Positions 31,287 to 40,535 of a DNA stretch of 64,000 nt are shown piece by piece. The notes below the pieces were generated by a model, which saw only the letters and a list, made by a program, of their open reading frames with translations, ran no database searches and was not told the origin of the DNA. Location of the stretch: positions 1-64,000 of the forward strand of contig NZ_FQZY01000014.1 of assembly GCF_900142165.1 (NCBI RefSeq). Reading direction: 5' to 3'. Source of the DNA: Hespellia stercorisuis DSM 15480. GTDB lineage: Bacteria > Bacillota > Clostridia > Lachnospirales > Lachnospiraceae. Both the position numbers and the translations under genes were made by a program. Positions within the stretch are counted from its first letter, which is position 1. Each line of letters starts with the position of its first letter.

Positions 31287-32540
31287 ATGTTTGATAATGA
31301 TGAGATAAAAGAGCGGGTTCTGCTGGTCGGCGTCCGCACAAGTGAGAACGATGACACGGAGATGTCACTCGATGAACTGGGAGAACTGGCCGAGACGGCC
31401 GGAGCTGCGGTTGTAGGAAAACTGATTCAGAACCGGGAGATGGTTCATCCGGGAACCTACGTTGGCAAAGGAAAAATCGACGAAATCAAAGAAAAAATAT
31501 GGGAGCTGGATGCGACCGGCATCATCTGTGATGATGAGCTGAGTCCAGCCCAGTTAGGCAATCTCCAAGATGTCCTGGATACGAAGGTCATGGATCGTAC
31601 CTTGATTATCTTGGATATTTTTGCGGCCAGGGCAACCACGAATGAAGGGAAAATCCAGGTGGAGCTTGCCCAGCTGAAGTATCGCCAGTCCAGACTGACA
31701 GGGCTTGGAGTCTCGCTGTCCAGACTGGGCGGCGGAATCGGAACGAGGGGCCCCGGTGAGAAGAAGCTGGAGATGGATCGGCGTCTTATCAAAGGGCGGA
31801 TCGCGCAGCTGAACCGGGAGCTGAAGGAAGTGAAGCGTCACCGTGAGGTGACGAGGGAGCAGAGAAGCCGTAACCAGATTCCGGTCGTGGCAATCGTGGG
31901 GTATACCAACGCCGGAAAATCCACGCTCATGAACAGCTTGACCGGATCCGAGATTCTGGCGGAGGACAAATTATTTGCCACGCTGGATCCGACGACGAGA
32001 GGCATGCAGCTGCCGAGTGGGCAGGAGGTTCTGCTGACGGATACCGTCGGGTTTATCCGAAAGCTGCCGCATCACTTGATTGAAGCTTTTAAAAGTACAT
32101 TGGAAGAAGCGAAATATGCAGACATCATCCTCCACGTGGTAGATACGTCAAATCCGCAGGTGGATGAACAGATGTGTATTGTCTATGAGACGCTCGCTAA
32201 TTTGGAAGTTACAGACAAGCCGGTGATTACGGCACTCAATAAACAGGATAAACTGGCCCTGCTGGGGAAACAGCCGCTGCTGCGGGATTTCAAGGCAGAT
32301 TATATCGTGAAGGTGTCCGCAAAGACGGGCGAGGGTCTGGATGATCTGCAGACGGTGATCGAAAAAGTGCTGCGGGAGCAGAAGATTGCGATCGAGCGTG
32401 TTTATTCTTATGCGGATGCGGGAAAGATACAGTTAATCAGAAAATATGGGGAACTGCTGGAGGAAGAGTACCGCGACGATGGGATCTTTGTCAGAGGATA
32501 TGTGCCGGCGGCGATCTATCCGAAGGTATCTGATGAGTAA
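31287..32540 (+). CDS. hflX: GTPase HflX
   Basis: The 417-residue protein is a ribosome-associated GTPase that helps recycle or rescue stressed ribosomes. The N-terminal glycine-rich domain includes HPGTYVGKGK and DDELSPAQLGNL. A coiled segment contains GPGEKKLEMDRR. The G domain has P-loop GYTNAGKST, switch regions with DTVGFIRKLPHHLIEAF, and NKQDK. A small C-terminal domain ends near YPKVSDE. A CCTCC/GGAGG hairpin (31252-31264) precedes the real ribosome site TTGAGGA and the ATG at 31287. Confidence 0.96.
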   Translation: MFDNDEIKERVLLVGVRTSENDDTEMSLDELGELAETAGAAVVGKLIQNREMVHPGTYVGKGKIDEIKEKIWELDATGIICDDELSPAQLGNLQDVLDTKVMDRTLIILDIFAARATTNEGKIQVELAQLKYRQSRLTGLGVSLSRLGGGIGTRGPGEKKLEMDRRLIKGRIAQLNRELKEVKRHREVTREQRSRNQIPVVAIVGYTNAGKSTLMNSLTGSEILAEDKLFATLDPTTRGMQLPSGQEVLLTDTVGFIRKLPHHLIEAFKSTLEEAKYADIILHVVDTSNPQVDEQMCIVYETLANLEVTDKPVITALNKQDKLALLGKQPLLRDFKADYIVKVSAKTGEGLDDLQTVIEKVLREQKIAIERVYSYADAGKIQLIRKYGELLEEEYRDDGIFVRGYVPAAIYPKVSDE

Positions 32541-32723
32541 ATGATGTGGGGCAGGCAGAGAAAAAATCTGGTTGAAAAATCAGATCAGGCAGGCCGAATG
32601 AAAAAGCTGGATAAGAAAGTCGGATAGAAAAGTCGGCAGGATAAACAGATTAGGGATAGAATTAAAAAACTGGTGAAAAAACAGATTAAAAAAGAGATAT
32701 ATAAGACAGAGAGGAAGAAAACT

Positions 32724-34091
32724 ATGGCAGAAACAGGGACAAAAAGCGGGAATCCACTTGCATCAGAGCCGCTGGGGAAGATGATGATGAAGTTTGCAAT
32801 CCCCGCGATTATCAGTATGCTGGTAAGTGCCCTGTACAATATTGTAGATCAGATATTCATTGGGCAGGGAGTCGGAATGCTCGGAAATGCAGCGACAAAT
32901 GTCGCGTTTCCGGTCACAACGATCTGCACGGCAACAGCACTGCTGCTGGGCATCGGAAGTGCATCAAACTATAACCTGGAACTGGGGGCAGGGCGGGAGA
33001 AAAAGGCAAATCAGCTTGCAGCCAACGGAATCTCCATGCTGTGTCTGTGCGGTGTGGCGATCGCGGTGATCGTGCTGCTGGCGAGAAATCCGCTCCTTCA
33101 TCTGTTCGGTGCCACCAAGGATGTGCTGCCGTATGCGCTGGACTACACCACTATCACGGCGTTCGGCATCCCGTTTCTGATTCTGACCAACGGTGGAAGC
33201 CATCTGATCCGCGCGGACAGAAGTCCAAGGTATTCCATGGTCTGTATGCTGACCGGTGCGGTCATCAACACTATACTTGATCCTTTGTTTATCTTTGGAT
33301 TCCACTGGGGAATCAAGGGGGCAGCATTTGCCACCATCATCGGACAGATTGTATCAGGACTCCTGGTGCTTTTTTATTTCTGGAAATTAAAAAAGATGGA
33401 GCTGGAGGCGGGAATGTTCCGTCTGCGGTTTCACGATGTGGCGATGATCGCATCCCTCGGGGCATCCTCATTTATCAACCAGATTGCCATGCTCTTCGTA
33501 CAGATCGTTATGAATAACACGCTGAAATATTACGGCGCGGCATCCAACTACGGCAGCGATATTCCGCTGGCCTGTGTGGGTGTCATCACGAAGGTCAACA
33601 TGGTGTTTTTAAGCATCTGCATCGGGATCTCTCAGGGGTGCCAGCCTATCTGGGGATTCAACTACGGAGCGGAGAATTATAAGCGGGTGCGCAGGACGTA
33701 CAAACTGTCCGCCATCTGGTGTACAGGGATTGCAACAGTGTTTTTCCTCTGTTTTCAGATGTTCCCGAGGCAGATCGTCAGCATTTTCGGAACCGGAACA
33801 GAGGAGTACTTTCATTTCGCAGAGCGATACCTGAAGGTATTCATGTTCATGACCTTTGCCAATGGAATACAGCCCATGTCGGCGGGATTCTTTACGTCCA
33901 TCGGCAAGGCGAAGCTTGGAATCATCATGTCACTCACGAGACAGGTGATATTTTTGCTGCCGCTGATCGTCATTTTCCCGATGATCATGGGAATCGACGG
34001 TGTGATGTATGCAGGTCCGATCGCGGACGGGGCGGCAGCGATTGTTGCAGTATTCTTTGCGCGGCGGGAACTGATTAGAATGCGGGAATAA
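32724..34091 (+). CDS. MATE family efflux transporter
   Basis: The 455-residue protein has twelve membrane helices in two similar halves, as in MATE (multidrug and toxic compound extrusion) pumps. The N-terminal LGKMMMKFAIPAIISMLVSALYNIVDQIFIG (quoted in part: ALYNIVDQIFIG) and the second-half QGCQPIWGFNYGA motif are typical of the family. It probably exports cationic drugs or metabolites using Na+ or H+. ATG at 32724 (MAETGTKSG) follows AGAGGAAG by seven bases; an in-frame GTG at 32673 lacks a site. It converges on the DMT gene with only four bases between the stop codons and no terminator visible. Confidence 0.93.
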   Translation: MAETGTKSGNPLASEPLGKMMMKFAIPAIISMLVSALYNIVDQIFIGQGVGMLGNAATNVAFPVTTICTATALLLGIGSASNYNLELGAGREKKANQLAANGISMLCLCGVAIAVIVLLARNPLLHLFGATKDVLPYALDYTTITAFGIPFLILTNGGSHLIRADRSPRYSMVCMLTGAVINTILDPLFIFGFHWGIKGAAFATIIGQIVSGLLVLFYFWKLKKMELEAGMFRLRFHDVAMIASLGASSFINQIAMLFVQIVMNNTLKYYGAASNYGSDIPLACVGVITKVNMVFLSICIGISQGCQPIWGFNYGAENYKRVRRTYKLSAIWCTGIATVFFLCFQMFPRQIVSIFGTGTEEYFHFAERYLKVFMFMTFANGIQPMSAGFFTSIGKAKLGIIMSLTRQVIFLLPLIVIFPMIMGIDGVMYAGPIADGAAAIVAVFFARRELIRMRE

Positions 34092-34095
34092 GGAA

Positions 34096-35001
34096 TTATT
34101 GACCGGCAGCGTCGTTTGTCTTCACTTTGGCAGGCATCTGCGCCAGCACGACTGCTGCGAACACCAGCACGCATCCGAAGGATTCCTTTACACTCAGAAC
34201 CTGTCCGAGCAGCAGCCATCCGCCGATCACAGAAAATACAGATTCCAGGCTCATAATCAGGGAGGCAATGGTTGGCTCCGCGTGTTTTTGTGCCACGATC
34301 TGCAGTGTGTAAGCCACACCGCAGGAGAGAACACCGGCGTAGAGCAGCGGCATCCATGCGTTCAGAACATTAGTGAGCTTCGGCGCTTCTACGGCGAACA
34401 TCCCCACAGAGCAGATGATACTGCACACGAGAAACTGGATGCAGGACAGGCGCACTCCGTCAACCCGCGGTGAAAAATGATCCACGATCAGAATCTGGAA
34501 TGCGAAGGCCAGAGCACAGATCAGAGCCAACAGATCTCCCGGGGCGATGGAGAAATTCTCCGTGATGCAAAGCAGATACATGCCGGCCAGAGCAATCAGG
34601 ACACCAATCCAGATATTCAGTGAGACCCGTTTCTTCAGAAACAGACCCAGGATGGGCACAAACAGGATGTAGATCGTTGTGATAAATCCGACCTTCCCGA
34701 CGGAACTGTGCATCAGCGCGAACTGCTGCAGGGTGCTGCCGAGACAGAGAAAAATTCCGCACAGCAGACCGCCGATCCAGAGCTCTTTGCTTTTCCAGGT
34801 GGCAGCAGGCATATGCATATGTGCGCGCTGCCGGTCCAGAAATGCGACGACAGGGAGCAGTGCCACAACTCCGATGAGGGAGCGCAGGGCATTGAAGGTA
34901 AACGGTCCGACATAGTCCATGCCGACCTTTTGGGCGACGAAAGCCATACCCCAGATAAATGCAGTGAGTAACAGTAGTAAGTTTGTCTTTAGTTTTGTCA
35001 T
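34096..35001 (-). CDS. DMT-superfamily (EamA) transporter
   Basis: The 301-residue protein has ten predicted membrane helices forming two EamA repeats. The family feature FIWGMAFVAQKVGMDYVGPFTFNALR (in part: FIWGMAFVAQK) is at the N terminus. A second repeat includes AYTLQIVAQKHAEPTIASLI. It exports or imports small metabolites; the substrate is unknown. The start at 35001 is two bases after the stop of the short-chain dehydrogenase, which also supplies its GGAGGA ribosome site, so the two are co-transcribed. Confidence 0.92.
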   Translation of the reverse strand: MTKLKTNLLLLLTAFIWGMAFVAQKVGMDYVGPFTFNALRSLIGVVALLPVVAFLDRQRAHMHMPAATWKSKELWIGGLLCGIFLCLGSTLQQFALMHSSVGKVGFITTIYILFVPILGLFLKKRVSLNIWIGVLIALAGMYLLCITENFSIAPGDLLALICALAFAFQILIVDHFSPRVDGVRLSCIQFLVCSIICSVGMFAVEAPKLTNVLNAWMPLLYAGVLSCGVAYTLQIVAQKHAEPTIASLIMSLESVFSVIGGWLLLGQVLSVKESFGCVLVFAAVVLAQMPAKVKTNDAAGQ

Positions 35002-35003
35002 GA

Positions 35004-35735
35004 TTAGATATATCCTCCGTCCATTCCGATAATTTGTCCAGTCATATAGGCAGGGGCACAAGCCAGCTCAAGTGCCAGTGCGGCCACCTCCTCCGGTGTG
35101 CCGAATCTTCCGGCAGGAATCTCATCGGCCAGTTCTCTTTTCTCTTCTGCGCTCAGCTGCCCGTTCATGGCGGTGTCGATCACACCGCAGGCCAGTGCAT
35201 TTACCTGGATGTTACTTGGGGCCAGCTCCTTGGCCAGAGCCCGAGTCAGACCGTTGACGCCGGACTTGGCGGCCGAGTAGGCAGCCTCGCAGGAGGCGCC
35301 GACGGTTCCCCACATGGAAGAAATGTTGATGATCCGCCCGGACTTTTTCGACACCATTGCAGGGATGGCAGCGCGGCAGCAGTAGAAGACAGAGCTGAGA
35401 TTCGTCTGGATCAGACGGTTCCACTCGTCATCTGCCATATCGGATAACAGCCCAATGTGGGCGATTCCCGCGTTGTTGACCAGCACATCCAGACTGCCGC
35501 ACTCGCGATAAATCTGCGCAAAGATGTCGGCTACATCTGCGGACACCCCGACATTGCCGACGACAGCGGTATAGGTCCCACCCAGCCGGTCAATCGAAGA
35601 GCCGACCGCGTTCAGCTCATCTATAGAAGTGCTGCAGTTTATAAATACGTGAAAACCGGCCCCGGCGAAAGCCAGTGCACAGGCTCTTCCGATTCCGCGG
35701 GAGGCCCCGGTGACCAGTACGGTTTTTTTGCTCAT
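35004..35735 (-). CDS. Short-chain dehydrogenase/reductase (FabG-like)
   Basis: The 243-residue classical SDR has the nucleotide motif TGASRGIG (about 9-16), NNAG (about 88-91), and the catalytic Ser in ISSMWG with YSAAK (Tyr and Lys near 154 and 158). The C terminus GQIIGMDGGYI is typical of 3-oxoacyl-ACP reductases and related SDRs. It is distinct from the fabG inside the fatty-acid cluster and is paired with a DMT transporter. It may therefore reduce an unrelated metabolite; the substrate is not readable. The start is preceded by AAGGAGAC. Confidence 0.88.
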   Translation of the reverse strand: MSKKTVLVTGASRGIGRACALAFAGAGFHVFINCSTSIDELNAVGSSIDRLGGTYTAVVGNVGVSADVADIFAQIYRECGSLDVLVNNAGIAHIGLLSDMADDEWNRLIQTNLSSVFYCCRAAIPAMVSKKSGRIINISSMWGTVGASCEAAYSAAKSGVNGLTRALAKELAPSNIQVNALACGVIDTAMNGQLSAEEKRELADEIPAGRFGTPEEVAALALELACAPAYMTGQIIGMDGGYI

Positions 35736-35777
35736 AGTTTTGTGTCTCCTTAATTTGAAAAATTACAATCGAGAAAT

Positions 35778-35806
35778 ATTATACACTATATTATCCGATT
35801 TGTCCG
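35778..35806 (-). promoter_or_regulatory. Promoter of the SDR-DMT operon
   Basis: Minus strand: CGGACA (35806-35801), 17 bases, TATAAT (35783-35778). The start of transcription would be near 35771, about 35 bases before the ATG. Confidence 0.55.
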
Positions 35807-35963
35807 CATACAAATCAGATAACAATGAAAAGCTGCGAAGCGGATTTCAAATGTCTGCTTTACTAACAGACCGGCAGGTAGTAAAATAGAGATGTATGTA
35901 TAGGTGCTAAAATCATAGGTTTCAGGTTTGACAAAACGGGACTTGAGGACAGTGTAAAAGGAG

Positions 35964-35987
35964 CTCTGCATTTTGCAGAGTTTTCTT
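35964..35987 (+). terminator. Short hairpin with T-tract in the RND leader (attenuator candidate)
   Basis: CTCTGCA pairs with TGCAGAG across a three-base loop, followed by TTTTCTTA. No plus-strand gene precedes it, so it may attenuate transcripts entering the RND gene. A TTGACA lies at 35928-35933, but a -10 is not convincing. Confidence 0.5.
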
Positions 35988-36011
35988 ATATTTTGACAGG
36001 AGGAGAAAAGG

Positions 36012-39000
36012 ATGTTATCAAAATTCAGTGTGCGCAAACCCTACACGGTTGTGGTAGCGGTAGTGCTGGTTATCATTTTGGGAGTGGTGTCATTTATGAA
36101 CATGACGGTGGATCTGCTCCCGAGCATGAATCTGCCTTATGCGATCGTCATGACGACGTATGTGGGGGCGAGCCCGGAGGAAGTGGAGACGGCGGTGACA
36201 AAGCCCATTGAGCAGTCTATGGCGACGGTGAGCAATATCAAAAACATCACGTCAACCTCACAGGAGAATGCATCGACTGTGATACTGGAGTTCGAGCAGA
36301 CTGCCAACATGGATTCCACGACGATCGATATGCGGGAGAAGCTGGATCAGATTAAGGGATATTGGCCGGATACGGTGAACAACCCGATCATCATGAAGCT
36401 GAATCCGGATATGATGCCGGTTATGGTGGCAGCCATTGGCGCAGGAGAAGACAGTGTCTCGGATTCCAGTGCCATTATCGAGAATGATGTTCTGCCGGAT
36501 ATCGAAAGTCTGGAGGGAGTGGCATCGGTGTCTTCCTTCGGAACGGTGGAGAAGACCGTTCAGATTACGATCGACAAGAACAAGATCGCTGCCACGAATC
36601 AGCGGGTGCAGAACGCATTGAATGGAAAGTTCGATGATGCCCAGCAAAAGATTGATGAGGGCAAGGCACAGCTGGAGGATGGAAAAGCACAACTGGAGTC
36701 CGGGAAGAATCAGTTGACGGACCAGCTTGCACAGGCCTCGGAGGCGGAGGCTCAGATCCTGGAAGGAGAAGCGCAGATCGATTCCAAGATGACAGAGCTG
36801 GAGGATGGAGAGAAACAGCTGGATGCGGCGCAGACGCAGCTGGATGAGGGAAGGAGCGCGCTGGAAGTCATGAAGGCGGCGCTGGACAGTCAGAAGCAGA
36901 CTGCACTGGAAAAAGCATATGCGGCCGCGGAGCAGGGAGTTTCAGAGCAGTTTGCCTCTTCGCTGGAAACCATGAATCAAGGCCTGGAGGCACTGGAAGC
37001 CCAGCTGGAGCAGGCGGCCGATGACGCGCAGAGACAGCAGATTCAGGCGCAGATTGATACCATGAAGCAGCAGATAGCGGCGGTGGAACAGTCCCGGGAT
37101 GAAGCGGTTGACGCGGCAAAAAAGGCAGCAGAAGAGCAGGTGGAGGCAGGATTCGAACAAGGGTATGCTAAAATCACGGAGTCGCAGGAAAAGCTGGACA
37201 GCAGCCAGAAGGAACTGGATGCGGGGAAGACCCAGCTGGCAGAGGGGAAAAAGCAGCTGGAGGCCGTGCGCTTACAGTTGACCGAGGGAAAGATTTCCCT
37301 CGCCCAGGCGCAGTCGCAGATTGAGACGGCGAAGATCACTGCCACCATCGAGATGGCCACCGTCAATGCACAGATGGCGACGGCTGAGACCAAGCTGGAC
37401 GAAGGGCAGACTGAGCTGGATAATTCCAAGTCAGATGCGTTGGAGGCAGCGAATGTGAGCAAGACCATCACGACGGACATGGTGGAGCAGCTTCTCACGG
37501 CGGAAAACTTTTCCATGCCGGCCGGTTATGTGAAGGAAGAAGGAATCGATTACCTGATCCGTGTGGGAGATAAATACGACAATATCGATGACATCAAGGC
37601 GATGCCGATGTTTGATATGGATATAGAAGGTCTGGATACGATCCGGCTGTCGGACGTGGCGGATGTCACGTATGTAAACAACGAGGATGAGGTTTATGCG
37701 AAGATTAACGGCGAGCCTGGAGTGCTGCTCACCGTGCAGAAGCAGACCGGGTATTCCACCGGAGATGTGAGCGGTCGTATTCTGGATAAGTTTGATGAAC
37801 TTCGAAAGGAAAATAAGGATCTTGACATCGTCACACTGATGGATCAGGGCGTCTATATTGATCTGATCGTAAATTCTGTACTTCAGAATATGCTCTTTGG
37901 CGCGGTTCTGGCAATTTTGATCCTGCTGCTGTTTTTGCGGAGTATCCGGCCGACGTTTATCATTGCATGCTCGATCCCGATCAGTATCGTTACCGCTCTA
38001 GTTCTGATGTATTTCAGCGGAGTGACCCTGAATGTCATCTCCCTGTCCGGACTTGCACTGGGAGTCGGAATGCTGGTGGATAACTCCATCGTCGTGATCG
38101 AGAACATTTACCGGATGCGCAACGAGGAGGGGGCCTCAGCGAAAGAGGCGGCCATTGAGGGCGCAAGACAGGTGTCCGGTGCCATCGCGGCATCTACATT
38201 TACGACAGTCTGTGTGTTTGCCCCGATCGTATTTACCCAGGGAATCACCAGACAGCTGTTTGTAGATATGGGACTGACGATCGCGTACTCACTGCTGGCG
38301 AGCCTCGTGATCGCGCTGACGTTTGTGCCGATGATGTCGGCGGGACTTCTGAATAAGCAGGAGAAAAAAGAGACGAAGCTGTTTGAAAAAATCAAGAAGG
38401 TTTACGGCGGACTGCTGCGCCGGGCGCTCCGGTGGAAACCGCTGGTGCTGCTCGCGGCACTGGCAATGCTGGTGGTAAGTGGTCTGTTGGCGTACAGCAA
38501 CGGAACGGCGTTTATGCCGGACATGGAGAGTACACAGATCAGCATGACGGTGACGACAGAGAAGGGGAGCACCATGCAGGAGACCGGCGAAGTGGCGGAT
38601 CAGGTCATGGAAAAGCTTCTGGCGATCGACGACATCAAGGACGTCGGTGCGATGGCATCCACCGACACGTACACCGGGCAGGCAGCGGCCACGAATGAGG
38701 TGGAGCTCTATGGTATTTTAAAGGATGATAAGAAACTGAGCAACGACAAACTTCAGAAGAAGATCGAGGAAGAGACAAAGGATCTGCCCTGTGAGCTGGA
38801 TATCAGCATGTCGAACATGGATATGAGTGCGCTGGGCAGCAGTGGAATCGTCGTGCAGATCAAGGGGAAGGATCTGGATACGCTCCAGACTATTTCAAAG
38901 GATATTGCAAAACGTGTGGAGGAAGTGAAGGGGACAGCTAATGTATCCGACGGGCTGGATGACACCACCGAGGAACTCCGGGTAAATGTAAAGGAAGAGG

Positions 39001-39986
39001 AGGCCATCCGGCACAATCTGACTAGCGCCCAGATCTATCAGCAGCTCGCGGCGAAGCTTGCCGCACAGTCCGCTGCGACGACGTTGTCTACAGATGTGGA
39101 TGATTACGATGTGATTGTGGTGGATCAGAAGAATGAGGAGCTGACGAGAGAAGCCGTCAAGAATCTGAGCATCACAGCTACGAAGAAGGATGGGACGAAA
39201 GAGGAAGTTCCGCTTACAGAGATCGCAGAGTTCGAGACCGCCATGGGACTGCAGTCTATCAATCATGATGCCCAGAACCGGATTATCAGCGTGACCGCAG
39301 AGATCGCGGAGGGGGACAACATCGGACTGGTCAGCAGCCGGGTGCAGAAGGCGCTGAAGAGCTATGAGATGCCGGACGGATATACCTATGAGATGACCGG
39401 TGAGGATGAGACAATCCAGGAATCCATGGTAGAGCTATTTAAGATGCTTGCGCTTGCAATTGTGTTTATGTACCTTATTATGGTGGCACAGTTCCAGTCA
39501 CTGCGCTCGCCGTTTATCGTCATGTTCACGGTTCCGCTCGCATTTACGGGAGGTCTCTTCGGGCTGTATCTGACGGGAAATCCGATCAGTATCATCGCGA
39601 TGGTTGGATTCGTCATGCTTTCCGGAATTATCGTCAACAACGGGATCGTGTTCATCGACTATACGAACCAGCTGATGGCGGCAGGTATGGAGCGGCAGGA
39701 CGCGCTGGTGGAATCAGGAAGGACGCGTCTGCGCCCAATCATCATGACTGCGCTGACTACGATCCTTGGATTGTCGACTATGGCAATCGGAGTCGGAATG
39801 GGAGCAGATATGGTTCAGCCGATGGCGGTTGTAACTATTGGTGGACTTATTTATGGAACTCTGTTAACATTATTTGTAGTACCTTGCATCTTTGATCTGT
39901 TCCACAAGAGAGAGAAGGCAAGATTGCGCGAGAGCATAGAGACGAATGAAAAGCCGAATACGGAGGACGAAGAGTCAGATGATTAA
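36012..39986 (+). CDS. RND-type efflux permease with an inserted extracytoplasmic coiled coil
   Basis: The 1324-residue protein has the AcrB/RND fold: TM1 (about 10-30), a porter domain, six helices around 625-800 with the central proton-relay helix region GLALGVGMLVDNSIVVIENIYR, then a second half with matching helices near 1150-1300 (MLSGIIVNNGIVFIDYTN). It is ~300 residues longer than usual. The extra is a coiled coil (about 205-485) of repeated QLEDGKAQLESGK/AEGKKQLE-type heptads inserted into the first porter region. In a Gram-positive cell there is no outer membrane; the coil might reach into the wall, which is an inference. The gene overlaps the HD-domain gene by eight bases. GGAGGAG precedes the ATG. 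Confidence 0.93.
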   Translation: MLSKFSVRKPYTVVVAVVLVIILGVVSFMNMTVDLLPSMNLPYAIVMTTYVGASPEEVETAVTKPIEQSMATVSNIKNITSTSQENASTVILEFEQTANMDSTTIDMREKLDQIKGYWPDTVNNPIIMKLNPDMMPVMVAAIGAGEDSVSDSSAIIENDVLPDIESLEGVASVSSFGTVEKTVQITIDKNKIAATNQRVQNALNGKFDDAQQKIDEGKAQLEDGKAQLESGKNQLTDQLAQASEAEAQILEGEAQIDSKMTELEDGEKQLDAAQTQLDEGRSALEVMKAALDSQKQTALEKAYAAAEQGVSEQFASSLETMNQGLEALEAQLEQAADDAQRQQIQAQIDTMKQQIAAVEQSRDEAVDAAKKAAEEQVEAGFEQGYAKITESQEKLDSSQKELDAGKTQLAEGKKQLEAVRLQLTEGKISLAQAQSQIETAKITATIEMATVNAQMATAETKLDEGQTELDNSKSDALEAANVSKTITTDMVEQLLTAENFSMPAGYVKEEGIDYLIRVGDKYDNIDDIKAMPMFDMDIEGLDTIRLSDVADVTYVNNEDEVYAKINGEPGVLLTVQKQTGYSTGDVSGRILDKFDELRKENKDLDIVTLMDQGVYIDLIVNSVLQNMLFGAVLAILILLLFLRSIRPTFIIACSIPISIVTALVLMYFSGVTLNVISLSGLALGVGMLVDNSIVVIENIYRMRNEEGASAKEAAIEGARQVSGAIAASTFTTVCVFAPIVFTQGITRQLFVDMGLTIAYSLLASLVIALTFVPMMSAGLLNKQEKKETKLFEKIKKVYGGLLRRALRWKPLVLLAALAMLVVSGLLAYSNGTAFMPDMESTQISMTVTTEKGSTMQETGEVADQVMEKLLAIDDIKDVGAMASTDTYTGQAAATNEVELYGILKDDKKLSNDKLQKKIEEETKDLPCELDISMSNMDMSALGSSGIVVQIKGKDLDTLQTISKDIAKRVEEVKGTANVSDGLDDTTEELRVNVKEEEAIRHNLTSAQIYQQLAAKLAAQSAATTLSTDVDDYDVIVVDQKNEELTREAVKNLSITATKKDGTKEEVPLTEIAEFETAMGLQSINHDAQNRIISVTAEIAEGDNIGLVSSRVQKALKSYEMPDGYTYEMTGEDETIQESMVELFKMLALAIVFMYLIMVAQFQSLRSPFIVMFTVPLAFTGGLFGLYLTGNPISIIAMVGFVMLSGIIVNNGIVFIDYTNQLMAAGMERQDALVESGRTRLRPIIMTALTTILGLSTMAIGVGMGADMVQPMAVVTIGGLIYGTLLTLFVVPCIFDLFHKREKARLRESIETNEKPNTEDEESDD

Positions 39987-40518
39987 CGAAGCGATAGTAT
40001 TTGCGACGAAGGCACATGCAGGACAATTTCGAAAGGGAACCATGCGTCCCTACATTGTGCATCCGGTTGAGGTGGGAGATATCGTATCCTCCATGACCAT
40101 GGATGAGGAAGTGAGATGTGCAGCGGTGCTCCATGACACGATCGAGGATTGTGAGTGGGTGACGGAGGACGTAATCTGCCGGGAGTTCGGCCCCCGCGTT
40201 GCGAACATTGTGGTCCAGGAAAGCGAAGACAAGAGCAAGAGCTGGACGGAGCGGAAGACGAATACAATCCAGCATATCAAGGAGGCACCCTGGGAGGTGC
40301 AGATGATCGCGTTGGCGGACAAACTGTCCAACATGCGGGACATTGACCGGGATTATCCGGTGCTGGGTGATGAACTGTGGAACCGCTTCAGAATGAAAGA
40401 TAAGGACACCATAGGCTGGTATTATAAAGGCGTGCGGGATGCATTGAAGGATTCGTTTTCAGATCAGCCGGCCTACAGAGAATACTGTCAGTTGGTGGAA
40501 AAGAATTTTGGAGAATAG
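39979..40518 (+). CDS. HD-domain phosphohydrolase, SpoT/MESH1-like
   Basis: The 179-residue protein resembles the hydrolase domain of (p)ppGpp metabolism enzymes. Visible elements are ATKAHAGQFRKGTMRPYIVHPVEV (in part: RPYIVHPVEV) near the N terminus, the HD pair in AVLHDTIED (about 50), and ALADKLSNMRDI near 113. A stand-alone hydrolase of guanosine tetraphosphate or a related nucleotide is the best guess. The ATG at 39979 overlaps the RND stop (ATGATTAA) and has GGAGGA eleven bases upstream; the in-frame 39946 start lies deep inside the RND gene. It is co-transcribed with RND. Confidence 0.85.
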   Translation: MINEAIVFATKAHAGQFRKGTMRPYIVHPVEVGDIVSSMTMDEEVRCAAVLHDTIEDCEWVTEDVICREFGPRVANIVVQESEDKSKSWTERKTNTIQHIKEAPWEVQMIALADKLSNMRDIDRDYPVLGDELWNRFRMKDKDTIGWYYKGVRDALKDSFSDQPAYREYCQLVEKNFGE

Positions 40519-40535
40519 TTCATGTGGAGGTTGTT

